Notes: generated from the sequence alone by a model not told the origin. A stretch of DNA of 64,000 bases from CAWBUW01 sp963792075 (GCA_963792075.1 CAWBUW010000007.1:434001-498000), one strand, 5' to 3'. Counted from the stretch's first letter, positions 9,010 through 16,972 are shown. Translations and numbers: made by a program.

Positions 9010-9348
9010 TTAAAACTGGATAAATTGTTCGACGTCGAAGACGAAAATGGTCGCGCCGCCCAGCAGCGCCTCCACCATCAGCGGCTGTGTGTTGAAGGCT
9101 GAGTCGAGGCGTGCCGGGACATATTGCAGCCGCTCTGTGCAGCAATCGCGCAGCAGGGTCATCAACTCGTCCAGTCGGTCCCGGTCGAGACCGATCAGTA
9201 GCGAGGTAACAGACTGCTCCACCAGGTGGACCTGGCTGGCAACCTCGGTGAACCCGAAACCTGCCGCGCGCAGCGCCTGGGTCAAATTGAGTATTTGCCC
9301 ACCGAGCACAGTAGCGACCACCAGTGTATTGACTTTCCCTTCACTCAT
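9010..9348 (-). CDS. PII-like cyclic-di-AMP receptor family protein (DarA-like)
   Basis: The 112-residue protein matches the DarA/DUF970 family: an N-terminal beta strand (KVNTLVVATVLGGQILNLTQALRAAGFGFTEVAS), a central 'TSLLIGLDRDRLDELMTLLRDCC', and the hallmark C-terminus 'LLGGATIFVFDVEQFIQF'. Firmicute DarA trimers bind cyclic di-AMP. Ligand binding here is inferred from the family; the loops that contact the ligand are shorter or diverged (the usual GGFLREGN stretch reads SQVHLVEQS). I chose ATG 9348, which gives the family's usual length; an upstream in-frame ATG at 9378 would overlap the divergent promoter. It is coupled to an MFS transporter. Confidence 0.75.
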   Translation of the reverse strand: MSEGKVNTLVVATVLGGQILNLTQALRAAGFGFTEVASQVHLVEQSVTSLLIGLDRDRLDELMTLLRDCCTERLQYVPARLDSAFNTQPLMVEALLGGATIFVFDVEQFIQF

Positions 9349-9371
9349 GGTGTAAATTCTACCACAAAATA

Positions 9372-9399
9372 TTGACAAATTTGCAAATTAGTCTATAAT
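9372..9399 (+). promoter_or_regulatory. Consensus promoter with palindromic operator in its spacer
   Basis: TTGACA (9372-9377) and TATAAT (9394-9399) are separated by 16 bases and drive the plus-strand membrane-protein/regulator operon. A perfect 12-base palindrome, AATTTGCAAATT (9378-9389), fills most of the spacer. A second TTTGCAA lies at 9409-9415, 29 bases downstream of the first TTTGCAA (9380). The layout suggests repression by the winged-helix protein encoded at 10066. Confidence 0.75.
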
Positions 9400-9453
9400 A
9401 TAAATAAGTTTGCAACTCAGAGTAATTTGTAGATAATATACCTGGAGGATCTT

Positions 9454-10062
9454 ATGCAAAACATTCAAAAAACTCGTTTTTTAGCGGCCAACTATTCCAA
9501 CTTGCAAGGCCTACGGACGGTACCGATCAGCCTGCTACTGCTCCTTGTCGTCTTATGGGCGAATACCCAACGTGGCCCTGCTTCGGACTTGACGCTGCCT
9601 ATCCTGTTCTGCGCTGGGGCCATTGTGCTAACCTGGTTCATCCAGCGCTACTATCAGTCCCATTATGGCAAGGTGGAGACCACACCCAGACAAAAGAAGG
9701 TTGAAATAATTCTAGGCGTGGGTGGGAGTGTGGTGGGCCTGGCGGCGTTCATGGCGGATACTGGTCTGCACTTGCCCTTTAGTTGTATTGGGCTAACCTT
9801 CTCGGCTGCTTTTCTGATCGAATTTGGGCGCTTGCGTTGGCTTGAACAAGGCCGCTATCTGCTTCGCAACGCTTTGATCTACGCTTCCATCTTATTCGTA
9901 GTCAGTGTTCTACCGCTACTCGGATTTTCGGATTGGTGGAATTTAATCGGCTTGCGTGGGCAGTTATATGGGGTATTGGTAGTTGCCAGTGTGTTGATGT
10001 TGGTGGCGGGCTTGTTCGGTCATTGGTCCTTCGTGCACCAGCTTCCGGCAGAGGAGGCATAA
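9454..10062 (+). CDS. Hypothetical membrane protein paired with a repressor
   Basis: The 202-residue protein has about five to six hydrophobic helices (for example ISLLLLLVVLWANTQRGP and LRNALIYASILFVVSVLPLLGF). I recognise no family with certainty. A GGAGG site lies 5-6 bases before ATG 9454. It is followed after only three bases by a small winged-helix regulator gene. Membrane protein plus HTH pairs of this type occur in many bacteria, with the membrane protein sometimes annotated as a stress or permease-like protein. The strong promoter with an embedded palindrome suggests tight repression and induction under a specific signal. Confidence 0.7.
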   Translation: MQNIQKTRFLAANYSNLQGLRTVPISLLLLLVVLWANTQRGPASDLTLPILFCAGAIVLTWFIQRYYQSHYGKVETTPRQKKVEIILGVGGSVVGLAAFMADTGLHLPFSCIGLTFSAAFLIEFGRLRWLEQGRYLLRNALIYASILFVVSVLPLLGFSDWWNLIGLRGQLYGVLVVASVLMLVAGLFGHWSFVHQLPAEEA

Positions 10063-10065
10063 ACC

Positions 10066-10389
10066 ATGTCGAACCCCTTTGAAGAAATGGCCGGTCTCGA
10101 CCGTTTGATCCATGAACCTGCCCGCATGTCCATCCTCACTGCACTTTCGACAGTTAAGCGAGCGGATTTTGTCTTCTTACAGCGCGTTACAGGTCTGACC
10201 GTGGGTAACCTGTCCAGCCACATTGCCAAACTCGATGAAGCCGGGCTGGTGAGTGTAGAGAAGCAGTTCGTCAACAAACGCCCGAACACGCTGGTTGAGA
10301 TCACACTCCAGGGGCGGGAGGCGATTGAGAAGCATTGGAAACAGCTTGAGGCGCTGCGCAAGAGCGCCCAAGAGTGGAAGCCAGAGTAA
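10066..10389 (+). CDS. Winged-helix transcriptional regulator (HTH_34-like)
   Basis: The 107-residue protein is a compact winged helix: 'LDRLIHEPARMSILTALSTVKRADFVFLQRVTGLTVGNLSSHIAKLDEAGLVSVEKQFVNKRPNTLVEITLQGREAIEKHWKQLEAL'. This matches the HTH_34/MarR-like group of DNA-binding proteins with no extra sensing domain. The recognition helix is 'TVGNLSSHIAKLDEAGL'. It is three bases from the membrane-protein gene and likely binds the TTTGCAA palindrome in the operon promoter (inference). The coding region is followed by an imperfect hairpin before zwf. Confidence 0.85.
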   Translation: MSNPFEEMAGLDRLIHEPARMSILTALSTVKRADFVFLQRVTGLTVGNLSSHIAKLDEAGLVSVEKQFVNKRPNTLVEITLQGREAIEKHWKQLEALRKSAQEWKPE

Positions 10390-10404
10390 ATTGGGTGTAT
10401 CATA

Positions 10405-10437
10405 ATGGAGTGTGCGAACGAAGTTCACACATTCCAT
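10405..10437. repeat. Imperfect 15-base hairpin before zwf
   Basis: Arms 10405-10419 and 10423-10437 pair over 15 positions with one wobble and one mismatch, around a GAA loop. It lies between the winged-helix gene stop and the zwf start. It could terminate the upstream operon, or be an operator or leader structure for zwf. Confidence 0.55.
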
Positions 10438-10456
10438 ATAGTTTTAAGAGGTGCCC

Positions 10457-11932
10457 ATGGACAAGAACAAAGTAACCACTACCATCATCATCTTTGGCGC
10501 TTCGGGTGACCTGACCTGGCGTAAGCTGATCCCCGCGCTGTACAATAATTACAAGAAAGGCCGCCTGGACCAGTGCGCTAACATTGTCGGATATGCGCGC
10601 CGGCCCTATGCCGGCGACGAATTCCGCACCCACCTGCGCGAGGGGGCAGCTTCTTTCAGCGCGGACACTTTCGACCCCGCGGTATGGGAGCGCTTTGCCG
10701 CGTTGCTGACCTATTTCCAGGGCGACCTGGATGTCCCCGAGGATTATGCCCGTCTGGAAGCCTCGCTGCGGGCAATGGAAAAACACTCTGCCAACCGGTT
10801 GTATTACCTGGCGACTGCTCCCGAGCATTACGGCCTGTGCGCTGAATACCTGGGCAAGGCGGGCATGACTGCGCAGGGGGAAGGCTGGCGGCGCATCATC
10901 ATCGAAAAGCCTTTTGGCACCGACCTGGTCTCGGCACAGACGCTCAACCGGGCCGTGCATGCTGTATTCGATGAATCCCAGGTATACCGCATTGACCACT
11001 ACCTGGGCAAGGAAACTGCCCAGAACATCCTGTTCCTTCGCTTTGCCAATGTCATCTTCGAGCCGATCTGGAACCGTCGTTATGTCAATAACGTGCAGGT
11101 TACCGTGGCCGAGACGGTGGATGTAGGCCACCGTGCGGGTTATTATGATCAAGCGGGCGTGCTGCGGGATATGTTCCAGAACCACCTGCTCCAGCTCCTG
11201 GCGTTGGTAGCGATGGAGCCGCCCGCCTCGTTCAACGCCGATTCCGTGCGCAATGAAAAGACCAAGGTTTTCGAGAGCATCCGCCCGATCAAGCTGCAGG
11301 ACTCCGTGCGCGGCCAATATACCGGCTACTGTGACCTGGAGGAAGTGGCTCCTGGCTCGCAGACCCCTACCTATGCTGCCCTTAAGCTCTACATCGACAA
11401 CTGGCGCTGGCAAGGAGTTCCTTTCTACCTGCGTTCGGGGAAGGCGTTGGCGGCAAAGACATCCGAGATCATCATCGAGTTCCAGCGCCCACCTCACCTG
11501 ATGTTCCACCTGCCCGATGACGCCCAATTTACGCCGAACATCCTTTCGCTGTGTATCCAGCCGGACGAGGGCATCCACCTGCGCTTTGAGGCCAAAGTGC
11601 CCGACTCTGAGCAAGAGATGCGTTCTGTGGACATGGATTTCCACTACAGGGACTCGTTCGAAATGGTTCTACCAGACGCCTATGAACGTCTGCTCTTAGA
11701 TGCATTGGAAGGAGACATGTCGCTGTTCATTCGCTCGGATGCTATCGAAGTATCCTGGCGCCTGATCGACCCGCTGCTGCAGGGTTGGGAGCGGAAGGGC
11801 ACGCCTGAGCTGCTTTCCTACACACCGGGGAGCTGGGGGCCACCTGAAGCAGATGAATTACTGGCCCGCGATGGTCGTCGTTGGAGGTTGGGCTGCATGG
11901 AGGTGGATGGTGCGTTCCATGCCGGAGATTGA
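10457..11932 (+). CDS. zwf: Glucose-6-phosphate 1-dehydrogenase
   Basis: The 491-residue enzyme oxidises glucose 6-phosphate to 6-phosphogluconolactone with NADP+ or NAD+, the first step of the oxidative pentose phosphate route. The nucleotide-binding motif GASGDLTWRKL is at residues 14-24 and EKPFG at 150-154. The catalytic signature RIDHYLGKE is at 178-186, with the active-site His in HYLGK. Length fits the family. I chose ATG 10457; a GTG at 10451 overlaps the AAGAGG ribosome-binding site. The next gene would normally be pgl, but only a 26-codon remnant overlaps its end. Coenzyme preference cannot be read. Confidence 0.96.
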   Translation: MDKNKVTTTIIIFGASGDLTWRKLIPALYNNYKKGRLDQCANIVGYARRPYAGDEFRTHLREGAASFSADTFDPAVWERFAALLTYFQGDLDVPEDYARLEASLRAMEKHSANRLYYLATAPEHYGLCAEYLGKAGMTAQGEGWRRIIIEKPFGTDLVSAQTLNRAVHAVFDESQVYRIDHYLGKETAQNILFLRFANVIFEPIWNRRYVNNVQVTVAETVDVGHRAGYYDQAGVLRDMFQNHLLQLLALVAMEPPASFNADSVRNEKTKVFESIRPIKLQDSVRGQYTGYCDLEEVAPGSQTPTYAALKLYIDNWRWQGVPFYLRSGKALAAKTSEIIIEFQRPPHLMFHLPDDAQFTPNILSLCIQPDEGIHLRFEAKVPDSEQEMRSVDMDFHYRDSFEMVLPDAYERLLLDALEGDMSLFIRSDAIEVSWRLIDPLLQGWERKGTPELLSYTPGSWGPPEADELLARDGRRWRLGCMEVDGAFHAGD

Positions 11933-11999
11933 GATCTTGCCGGATACAATCTCGCTGGCGCAAGCCGCGGCAAAGCAATTTGTGATGCTGGCTGTGTAG
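11919..11999 (+). pseudogene. pgl: N-terminal remnant of 6-phosphogluconolactonase gene
   Basis: A 26-codon frame starts inside the end of zwf (overlap 14 bases) and stops at TAG 11997. Its text (PEIEILPDTISLAQAAAKQF) resembles the first residues of 6-phosphogluconolactonases, which typically read 'I-x-V-F-P-D-x-x-x-L-A-x-A-A-A'. The rest of the enzyme, including the SGG substrate motif, is absent. The overlap with zwf is the usual zwf-pgl arrangement, so this looks like a decayed or truncated pgl. A short real peptide or chance similarity cannot be excluded. Confidence 0.55.
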
Positions 12000-12039
12000 A
12001 GATTTTAGGTGATTGCCCTGGCTATTCGGACAAAAGCAG

Positions 12040-12068
12040 TTGTATTTTTCTTGAATCTCGTGTAAGAT
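12040..12068 (+). promoter_or_regulatory. Candidate promoter for the HExxH protein gene
   Basis: TTGTAT (12040-12045) and TAAGAT (12063-12068) are separated by 17 bases, about 55 bases before ATG 12124. Both boxes deviate from consensus by two and one positions. An alternative pair is TTGAAT with TATAGG, also 17 bases apart, just downstream. Confidence 0.4.
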
Positions 12069-12123
12069 AATCATATAGGTTTGTTGCGATCCTCCCTCGT
12101 TCCTTGTTTTTGGAGAGCCGAAA

Positions 12124-13302
12124 ATGCCGTCAAACCAAAAGATACATAGCCAGGAAAAATCTTCGCATAGGCGAATCAGGCGGCGTGCCCGATCTGACTC
12201 GGAGCTCACAACACCCAACCCGGTATCGCTGGAGACGGTGCAAAAAGCCATGCTGGAGCCTGCCTCGTTATCCGCAAGCGAGGTCGTGCACCTGCAACGC
12301 AGTGTCGGAAACCGCGCTGTGGGCAGTGTGGTCAGGGATGCGCAAACCATCCAGCGCATGGCGTTGAGTATCGTCCAACGCGAGGGCGAGAACCCACTTT
12401 CGCCTGCACAAGTGGCTATGGCCATCCAGTATTACCGCGGCCGCAGCGCCCAATACACTGACGCCATCATTCGCCAGATCCAGGGCGGGGTCGGCGTCGC
12501 TGAGACTGGTGTGGTAGACGAGGAAATGGTGCAGGCTGTGGCGCGCTACCAGCAGGTCAATTCACCGCTCAAGGTGGATGGCATGGCCGGGCCGCGCACG
12601 CTGCCGGCATTGTTCCCCAGCGGCATGGCCGAACAAGGTGCGGTCGAGGCATATGCCGCGGCTGCCCGCGAAGCAATCAACGGGGATTGGGCAGCCATGT
12701 CCCCAGATGACCGCGCCCAGGCGATCCTGGACAAGGTCAATGACCAGGCGACTGCCGCGGGCTTCCCGGTAATGGGCAAGATCGTGCACGCCATGGACCC
12801 CCAGACTTATGGCCAGTTTGACTTTTCCACCTGGTCGATCGAAGTCAACCAGGCATTGGTGTCACTGCCCACGCTTACCGAAGCGCAAGCGACCGACCTG
12901 GCTGATACAATGTACCACGAAGGACGCCATGGTGAACAGTGGTTCCGCATGGCGCAGCTCCTGGCCGGGCAGGGCAAGAATGCAGCCCAGATTGCCACAC
13001 AGACCGGTATCCCGAATAATATTGCTGCCCTCGCCGAGGCCGACCCGATCGCACCGGGAAGCATGGAAGCGCTCATCGCGGATGGCTGGTTCCAGTCCGT
13101 ATACGGTACCGGCTCTGCGCATCGCGAGCATGTCCTCGGCCCGCAAGGGACTTATATCGAATACCGCAATTTGCCTGAAGAATCGGATGCCTGGCGAGTG
13201 GGTTCGTCCGTAAGGGACGCCTACACGGCTGGCGCTCCTGAAGGCGGTGGGGGAGGAGAGACCCTTGAAATGGAGCCAATTACGATAGAAGGATCCCCAT
13301 GA
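12124..13302 (+). CDS. Putative metalloprotease/effector with eCIS-cargo-like leader
   Basis: The 392-residue protein has a basic, disordered N-terminus (1-30) and then LQRSVGNRAV at residues 57-66. That motif resembles the LQRxxGNRAV leader seen in DUF4157 and other proteins associated with extracellular contractile injection systems. Residues about 111-163 look like a peptidoglycan-binding-type helical domain ('VVDEEMVQAVARYQQVN...VDGMAGPRTLPAL'). An HExxH zinc motif, HEGRH, is at 265-269 within 'DTMYHEGRHGEQWFRMAQLL'. A Gly-rich linker (373-378) precedes the C-terminal tail. No Sec signal peptide is seen. It forms a two-gene unit with the next gene. A secreted or injected peptidase is a plausible inference; no injection-system genes lie in the window. 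Confidence 0.6.
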   Translation: MPSNQKIHSQEKSSHRRIRRRARSDSELTTPNPVSLETVQKAMLEPASLSASEVVHLQRSVGNRAVGSVVRDAQTIQRMALSIVQREGENPLSPAQVAMAIQYYRGRSAQYTDAIIRQIQGGVGVAETGVVDEEMVQAVARYQQVNSPLKVDGMAGPRTLPALFPSGMAEQGAVEAYAAAAREAINGDWAAMSPDDRAQAILDKVNDQATAAGFPVMGKIVHAMDPQTYGQFDFSTWSIEVNQALVSLPTLTEAQATDLADTMYHEGRHGEQWFRMAQLLAGQGKNAAQIATQTGIPNNIAALAEADPIAPGSMEALIADGWFQSVYGTGSAHREHVLGPQGTYIEYRNLPEESDAWRVGSSVRDAYTAGAPEGGGGGETLEMEPITIEGSP

Positions 13303-13315
13303 TAGGAGCAGCCCT

Positions 13316-13714
13316 GTGACAAAAAAAGAAACCCCCCAACCTGTTGAAATCCTCTCCGTGTTGAAAGATTTATCCCGTTTGTTGTGCCGCGCCTCGCTGA
13401 CCGTGGCCGATGTACGGCAAAAGCTGGTTGAGCTGGGCGTGAGCGCGGCCGTCGAACCCGCCCCTGGTCAGGATGACCCAGCTTTTGTGCGCCTGGAACT
13501 GCCCGCCGGGAGCGATCTGACCTTAGAGTTATTGGCGCATGAATTTGGCCCATACAAGCAGCTCCCCAGCATGCACCGCGGCAAAGCCATCAAGTACATT
13601 TATTATGTAGACTTGCCCGAAATGCCCTTCGTCTGTGCGCTGATTGCCGACCAACGCCGCGAAGCCTCTACCGTCGAGACGGTGACCGTGCGGCGGGATG
13701 TAAGGTTGAAATAA
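13316..13714 (+). CDS. Small protein partner of the HExxH protein
   Basis: I do not recognise this 132-residue soluble protein. It starts with GTG 13316, supported by TAGGAG seven bases upstream, and lies 13 bases after the HExxH gene, so the two are probably co-translated. It appears mixed alpha/beta, with 'FVRLELPAGSDLTLELLAHEFGPYKQLPSMHRGKAIKYIYYVDLP' in the middle. By position it could be a chaperone, immunity protein or inhibitor for the upstream product; nothing in the sequence itself proves this. A perfect 16-base hairpin follows. Confidence 0.6.
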   Translation: MTKKETPQPVEILSVLKDLSRLLCRASLTVADVRQKLVELGVSAAVEPAPGQDDPAFVRLELPAGSDLTLELLAHEFGPYKQLPSMHRGKAIKYIYYVDLPEMPFVCALIADQRREASTVETVTVRRDVRLK

Positions 13715-13719
13715 ATTTC

Positions 13720-13756
13720 AAGTGGTTTGACCATGTGGAACATGGTCAAACCACTT
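13720..13756. terminator. Perfect 16-base hairpin between convergent genes
   Basis: Arm 13720-13735 (AAGTGGTTTGACCATG) pairs perfectly with 13741-13756 around a 5-base loop. It lies between the plus-strand stop at 13714 and the minus-strand stop at 13764, so it could end transcription from both sides. No T run follows. Confidence 0.65.
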
Positions 13757-13763
13757 AATAATC

Positions 13764-15269
13764 CTAGATCTTATAAATCTTCCCGTATTTTGTACGCAGG
13801 TAGCGGATATACGGCTCAATCGTCAGGGGCTTGCCAGTTGCTTTTTGAACCAGTTCGTCCGCAGTGAACTTCCTGCCGTGTTGGTATAAATTCGTCCGCA
13901 GCCACGTTTGCAGCGTGTCGAATTTGCCCTGGCGCATCTCGTCAAGAATCTCGGGATGCGCCAGGGTAGCAGCCTCGAAGAATTGGGCGCTGAGGATATT
14001 CCCCAGCGTGTATCCCTGGAATGAGCCGCCAATCGTGCCGCCGTACCAGTGTACGTCCTGCAGGACGCCATCTTTATCGTTCGGTGGGGTGATGCCGAAA
14101 TCCGCCTCGAAACGTTCATGCCATGCCTCGGGCAAATCACGCACCGACAGCGACCCTTCCAGCAACTGCAGCTCGAATTCAAAACGCAGCATCACGTGCA
14201 GGTTATAGGTCACCTCATCCGCGTCTACCCGGATCAGCGATTTCTTGACCTTGTTGATCGCCCGGTAAAAAGCATCGAAAGCCACTTGCCCCAACTGCTC
14301 GGGGAAAGCGGCTTGGAGTTCGGGGTAGAAATGCTCCCAGAAGGGCCGGCTGCGCCCCACCACATTCTCCCATAAGCGCGATTGGCTCTCGTGCACACCT
14401 GCCGAAGTCCCATGCGCCAGCGGCGCCCCCTCCAACTCCATCCGGATACCCTGTTCGTACATACCATGGCCCGCTTCGTGAATGGTGGAAAAAAGTGCAT
14501 CGCCCAAGTCATTTTCGTTCACTCGTGTGGTGATGCGTACATCCCCCAGGGAGAACTTGGTCATGAAGGGGTGGTGTGTCAGGTCTTGCCGCCCGCGCTG
14601 GAAGTCATAGCCTAACTTTGTAATGATTTGCTTACCAAACTCGAGCTGGCCCGCCTGGGGATACATTTTCAGCAGGAAAGAATTATCCGCTTCGGGCTGG
14701 GTGGTAATTGCTTGCACGATCGGGACGAGTTCTTTGCGCAGCTCGGCGAACAGCGCCCGGACTGTTGAAGCCTTCATGCCATCATCGGCATAATCGATCA
14801 AGGGATCGGCAATGTGTTCATACCCTGGGAAATAATCGGCCAATTGCCGGGAGTACTCTAATGTTTTCTCCAGCATAGAGCGCACGCTGGCAAAATTGTT
14901 TGCCGGGCGCGCCTCGGTCCAGGCTTGATAGGACAGCGTTCCATGGGACAGGAAGGCAGCCATAAAGCTGGCGGGCACCCGCACGGCCTTTTCGAAATCG
15001 CGCCGCGCCACCCGGATCAGGCTGGCGTCATCCAAATCGTAGGGGAGTGACTCGCCATACGGGGTAAGTTCATCCAGCAGCTTGCCCAGGGCTGGATCGG
15101 TGGATCGTGCATGTGATAACCTGCCCAGCAGAGCGATCTGGCGCGCCCGGGCGGGTGCGCCGCCGCGTGGCATATATGTCGCCTGGTCCCAGCTCAATAG
15201 CAAGCCAGCATGATCCAGGTCAAAGATTTCTTGCAGCCGAGTTTTCAGCTCAATCAGCTTCTGCTCCAT
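13764..15269 (-). CDS. Carboxypeptidase, peptidase family M32
   Basis: The 501-residue cytoplasmic metallo-carboxypeptidase removes C-terminal residues from peptides. The zinc motif HEAGH is at residues 264-268 in 'STIHEAGHGMYEQG'. The M32 hallmarks 'HESQSRLWEN' and 'NLHVMLRFEFELQLLEG' follow, and the N-terminal 'LDHAGLLLSWDQATYMP' is typical. Length equals that of Thermus/Pyrococcus carboxypeptidase 1. A strong AAGGAG site precedes the ATG. It lies downstream of an ABC exporter operon but a small hairpin separates them. Confidence 0.95.
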   Translation of the reverse strand: MEQKLIELKTRLQEIFDLDHAGLLLSWDQATYMPRGGAPARARQIALLGRLSHARSTDPALGKLLDELTPYGESLPYDLDDASLIRVARRDFEKAVRVPASFMAAFLSHGTLSYQAWTEARPANNFASVRSMLEKTLEYSRQLADYFPGYEHIADPLIDYADDGMKASTVRALFAELRKELVPIVQAITTQPEADNSFLLKMYPQAGQLEFGKQIITKLGYDFQRGRQDLTHHPFMTKFSLGDVRITTRVNENDLGDALFSTIHEAGHGMYEQGIRMELEGAPLAHGTSAGVHESQSRLWENVVGRSRPFWEHFYPELQAAFPEQLGQVAFDAFYRAINKVKKSLIRVDADEVTYNLHVMLRFEFELQLLEGSLSVRDLPEAWHERFEADFGITPPNDKDGVLQDVHWYGGTIGGSFQGYTLGNILSAQFFEAATLAHPEILDEMRQGKFDTLQTWLRTNLYQHGRKFTADELVQKATGKPLTIEPYIRYLRTKYGKIYKI

Positions 15270-15290
15270 ACTTCTTCTCCTTATCCTTTG

Positions 15291-15323
15291 GGTGTAACCG
15301 TCGATAAAACGAACAGTTACACC
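15291..15323. terminator. Hairpin between ABC permease and carboxypeptidase genes
   Basis: GGTGTAAC (15291-15298) pairs with GTTACACC (15316-15323) around a 17-base loop that holds a further short CGT/ACG stem. It follows the stop of the minus-strand permease gene (15331) and precedes the carboxypeptidase start. No T run on the minus strand. Confidence 0.4.
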
Positions 15324-15330
15324 ATGATAT

Positions 15331-16143
15331 TCAGGCCGAAGCCCCCGAATAGTTTTTCAGCCCCAGCTTCCACACGAAGCGCGCCAACAGCGCCAGCAGC
15401 AGCGCCAACCCGGCCGCACCTAATAAAGTTAACCAATTCAACTTTCCAGTCAGCGCCTGGGCCGGGATGGTCACTGCAAAAGCTACGGGTACCAGGAAAG
15501 TCAGGCCCAGCCGCAGCCAGTCCGGGTAAATCCCCACAGGCCAACGCCCGGCGGCATACAAGCCCTGGAACAGGTTGAGCATCTCATCTACCCGCACCAC
15601 CCAGAAGGCCGTACAGGTCAAGATCAACCAGAAGGAGTACACCATTACCCCACCCAACAGCAGCGCCATCACAAACATCAACAACGACACGCCCCCAACC
15701 ACTCCCAGGGCTTCTCCAGCCTGGACGCGTGACTGTATTTCCGCGGCGGCCACCCCCAGGATCACGCATCCCATCAGCACATCCACTAACTGCCACAAGC
15801 GGAACTCGCGCACACTGATGATCAACTGCGCATCTGCCGGCTTGGTCAGGGTAAAGTCCAGCGTACCTTCCTGGATATCGCCCATCAAGCGGCCCATATT
15901 GGGCGTGATGGCTGCCTGGATCAGCCCGCCCATCAGGATGTGCACCCCCATCACCGCCAGCAGCTCGGGGCGGGTCCAGCCTGCCAGGTCCGGTGTATGT
16001 TGAAAGACCAACGCCAACCCTACCAGCCCGGTCCCCAGTGCGATAAAGGATTGCAGGATTTGGATAAAAAAGTTGATGCGGTATTGCAACTCGTTCATGA
16101 TCCCGATGCGTAGAAAGGTGGTCACTAAGGTCCAGGTTTTCAT
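15331..16143 (-). CDS. ABC-2 type permease, DUF990/COG3694 type
   Basis: The 270-residue protein has six hydrophobic helices and the start 'MKTWTLVTTFLRIGIMNELQYRINFFIQILQSF', characteristic of the DUF990 permeases that form heterodimers in export systems. I chose ATG 16143, four bases after the stop of the partner permease gene; longer frames overlap that gene. The typical 'GDIQEGTLDFTLTKPADAQLIIS' cytoplasmic loop lies near residues 90-112. It acts with the second permease and the ATPase upstream. The exported substrate is unknown. Confidence 0.87.
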   Translation of the reverse strand: MKTWTLVTTFLRIGIMNELQYRINFFIQILQSFIALGTGLVGLALVFQHTPDLAGWTRPELLAVMGVHILMGGLIQAAITPNMGRLMGDIQEGTLDFTLTKPADAQLIISVREFRLWQLVDVLMGCVILGVAAAEIQSRVQAGEALGVVGGVSLLMFVMALLLGGVMVYSFWLILTCTAFWVVRVDEMLNLFQGLYAAGRWPVGIYPDWLRLGLTFLVPVAFAVTIPAQALTGKLNWLTLLGAAGLALLLALLARFVWKLGLKNYSGASA

Positions 16144-16147
16144 ATCC

Positions 16148-16972
16148 TTACCCACCCACCGCCGAGAAGCGCTGGATGCCGGCGCGCCAGGCCAGCCTGA
16201 CCAGCGCCCAACCGATCCCAATCCACAGCACTTGCATGCCCAACCCACCGAGCAGTTCCGCCGTGGAAAGCTGCCCCACCAGCGCCTCGATGGGAAAGCC
16301 GAAAGTCCAGCGGAACGGCAGGAACCAGGAGAGCTGCTGCACCCAGCCGGGCATCAGCGTCATCGGCACCAGGCGGCCTGAGAGTACCAGCTCCAACGCA
16401 AAATACAGCTCAAAGATGGCGCTGACGCGTGTTGTCCAGAAGGTCAACATTCCCAACAGCGAGAGCAGCATGGTGCGGATCAAATACGCGCCCCAGATGG
16501 CAAAGAAAAAGATAACTCCTTCCAAGAGTGTTGGGCTGAGCTCGGGCCGGAAGATCAGTGCCAGGAAGGCTGCCAGGGGCAGCCACAGCACGATCACCAC
16601 CACCTTCCAGCCGGCGAAGAAAGCTACATCCGAGAGGATAGGATGCACCGGGCGCATCAGTTCCATGGACAGGCGGCCTTGCTGGATGCGCCACTCCCAG
16701 CCATAGGGGGTGAAAACAATGTTCATGTTACGTACCAGGGTCCACACGATGTAATACGCTGCGAAGGCACCAGGGGTATACCCACCTACCGCTCCACCCT
16801 GGGCGCGCGCCACGGTTGACCAGACTACCAGGTAAATCACCGGCTCGGCAATCATCCCAATCATGTAAAAATAGTTCGCCACACGGTATTGAAACTGCGA
16901 AAGAATCGACATGCGCGCCTGAGTCAGCACGTAATCCAGCAGGCGGCGGAATTCAGACCCGTTCGTGTTCAT
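16148..16972 (-). CDS. ABC-2 type permease, COG4587 type
   Basis: The 274-residue membrane protein is the second half-permease of the exporter. Six hydrophobic stretches are visible, with the conserved 'LSQFQYRVANYFYMIGMIAEPVIYLVVW' start and the 'IQQGRLSMELMRPVHPI' loop near residues 98-114. Its start overlaps the ATPase stop by four bases (ATGA) and the other permease follows after four bases. The order ATPase-permease-permease and the tight coupling show one three-component exporter. Substrate not evident. Confidence 0.88.
   Translation of the reverse strand: MNTNGSEFRRLLDYVLTQARMSILSQFQYRVANYFYMIGMIAEPVIYLVVWSTVARAQGGAVGGYTPGAFAAYYIVWTLVRNMNIVFTPYGWEWRIQQGRLSMELMRPVHPILSDVAFFAGWKVVVIVLWLPLAAFLALIFRPELSPTLLEGVIFFFAIWGAYLIRTMLLSLLGMLTFWTTRVSAIFELYFALELVLSGRLVPMTLMPGWVQQLSWFLPFRWTFGFPIEALVGQLSTAELLGGLGMQVLWIGIGWALVRLAWRAGIQRFSAVGG

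Noticed and set aside
10400..11644. Long open frame on the minus strand opposite zwf (414 codons)
   Set aside because: It lies entirely antisense to a well-supported zwf gene, has no recognisable domains and arises from codon bias of the real gene.
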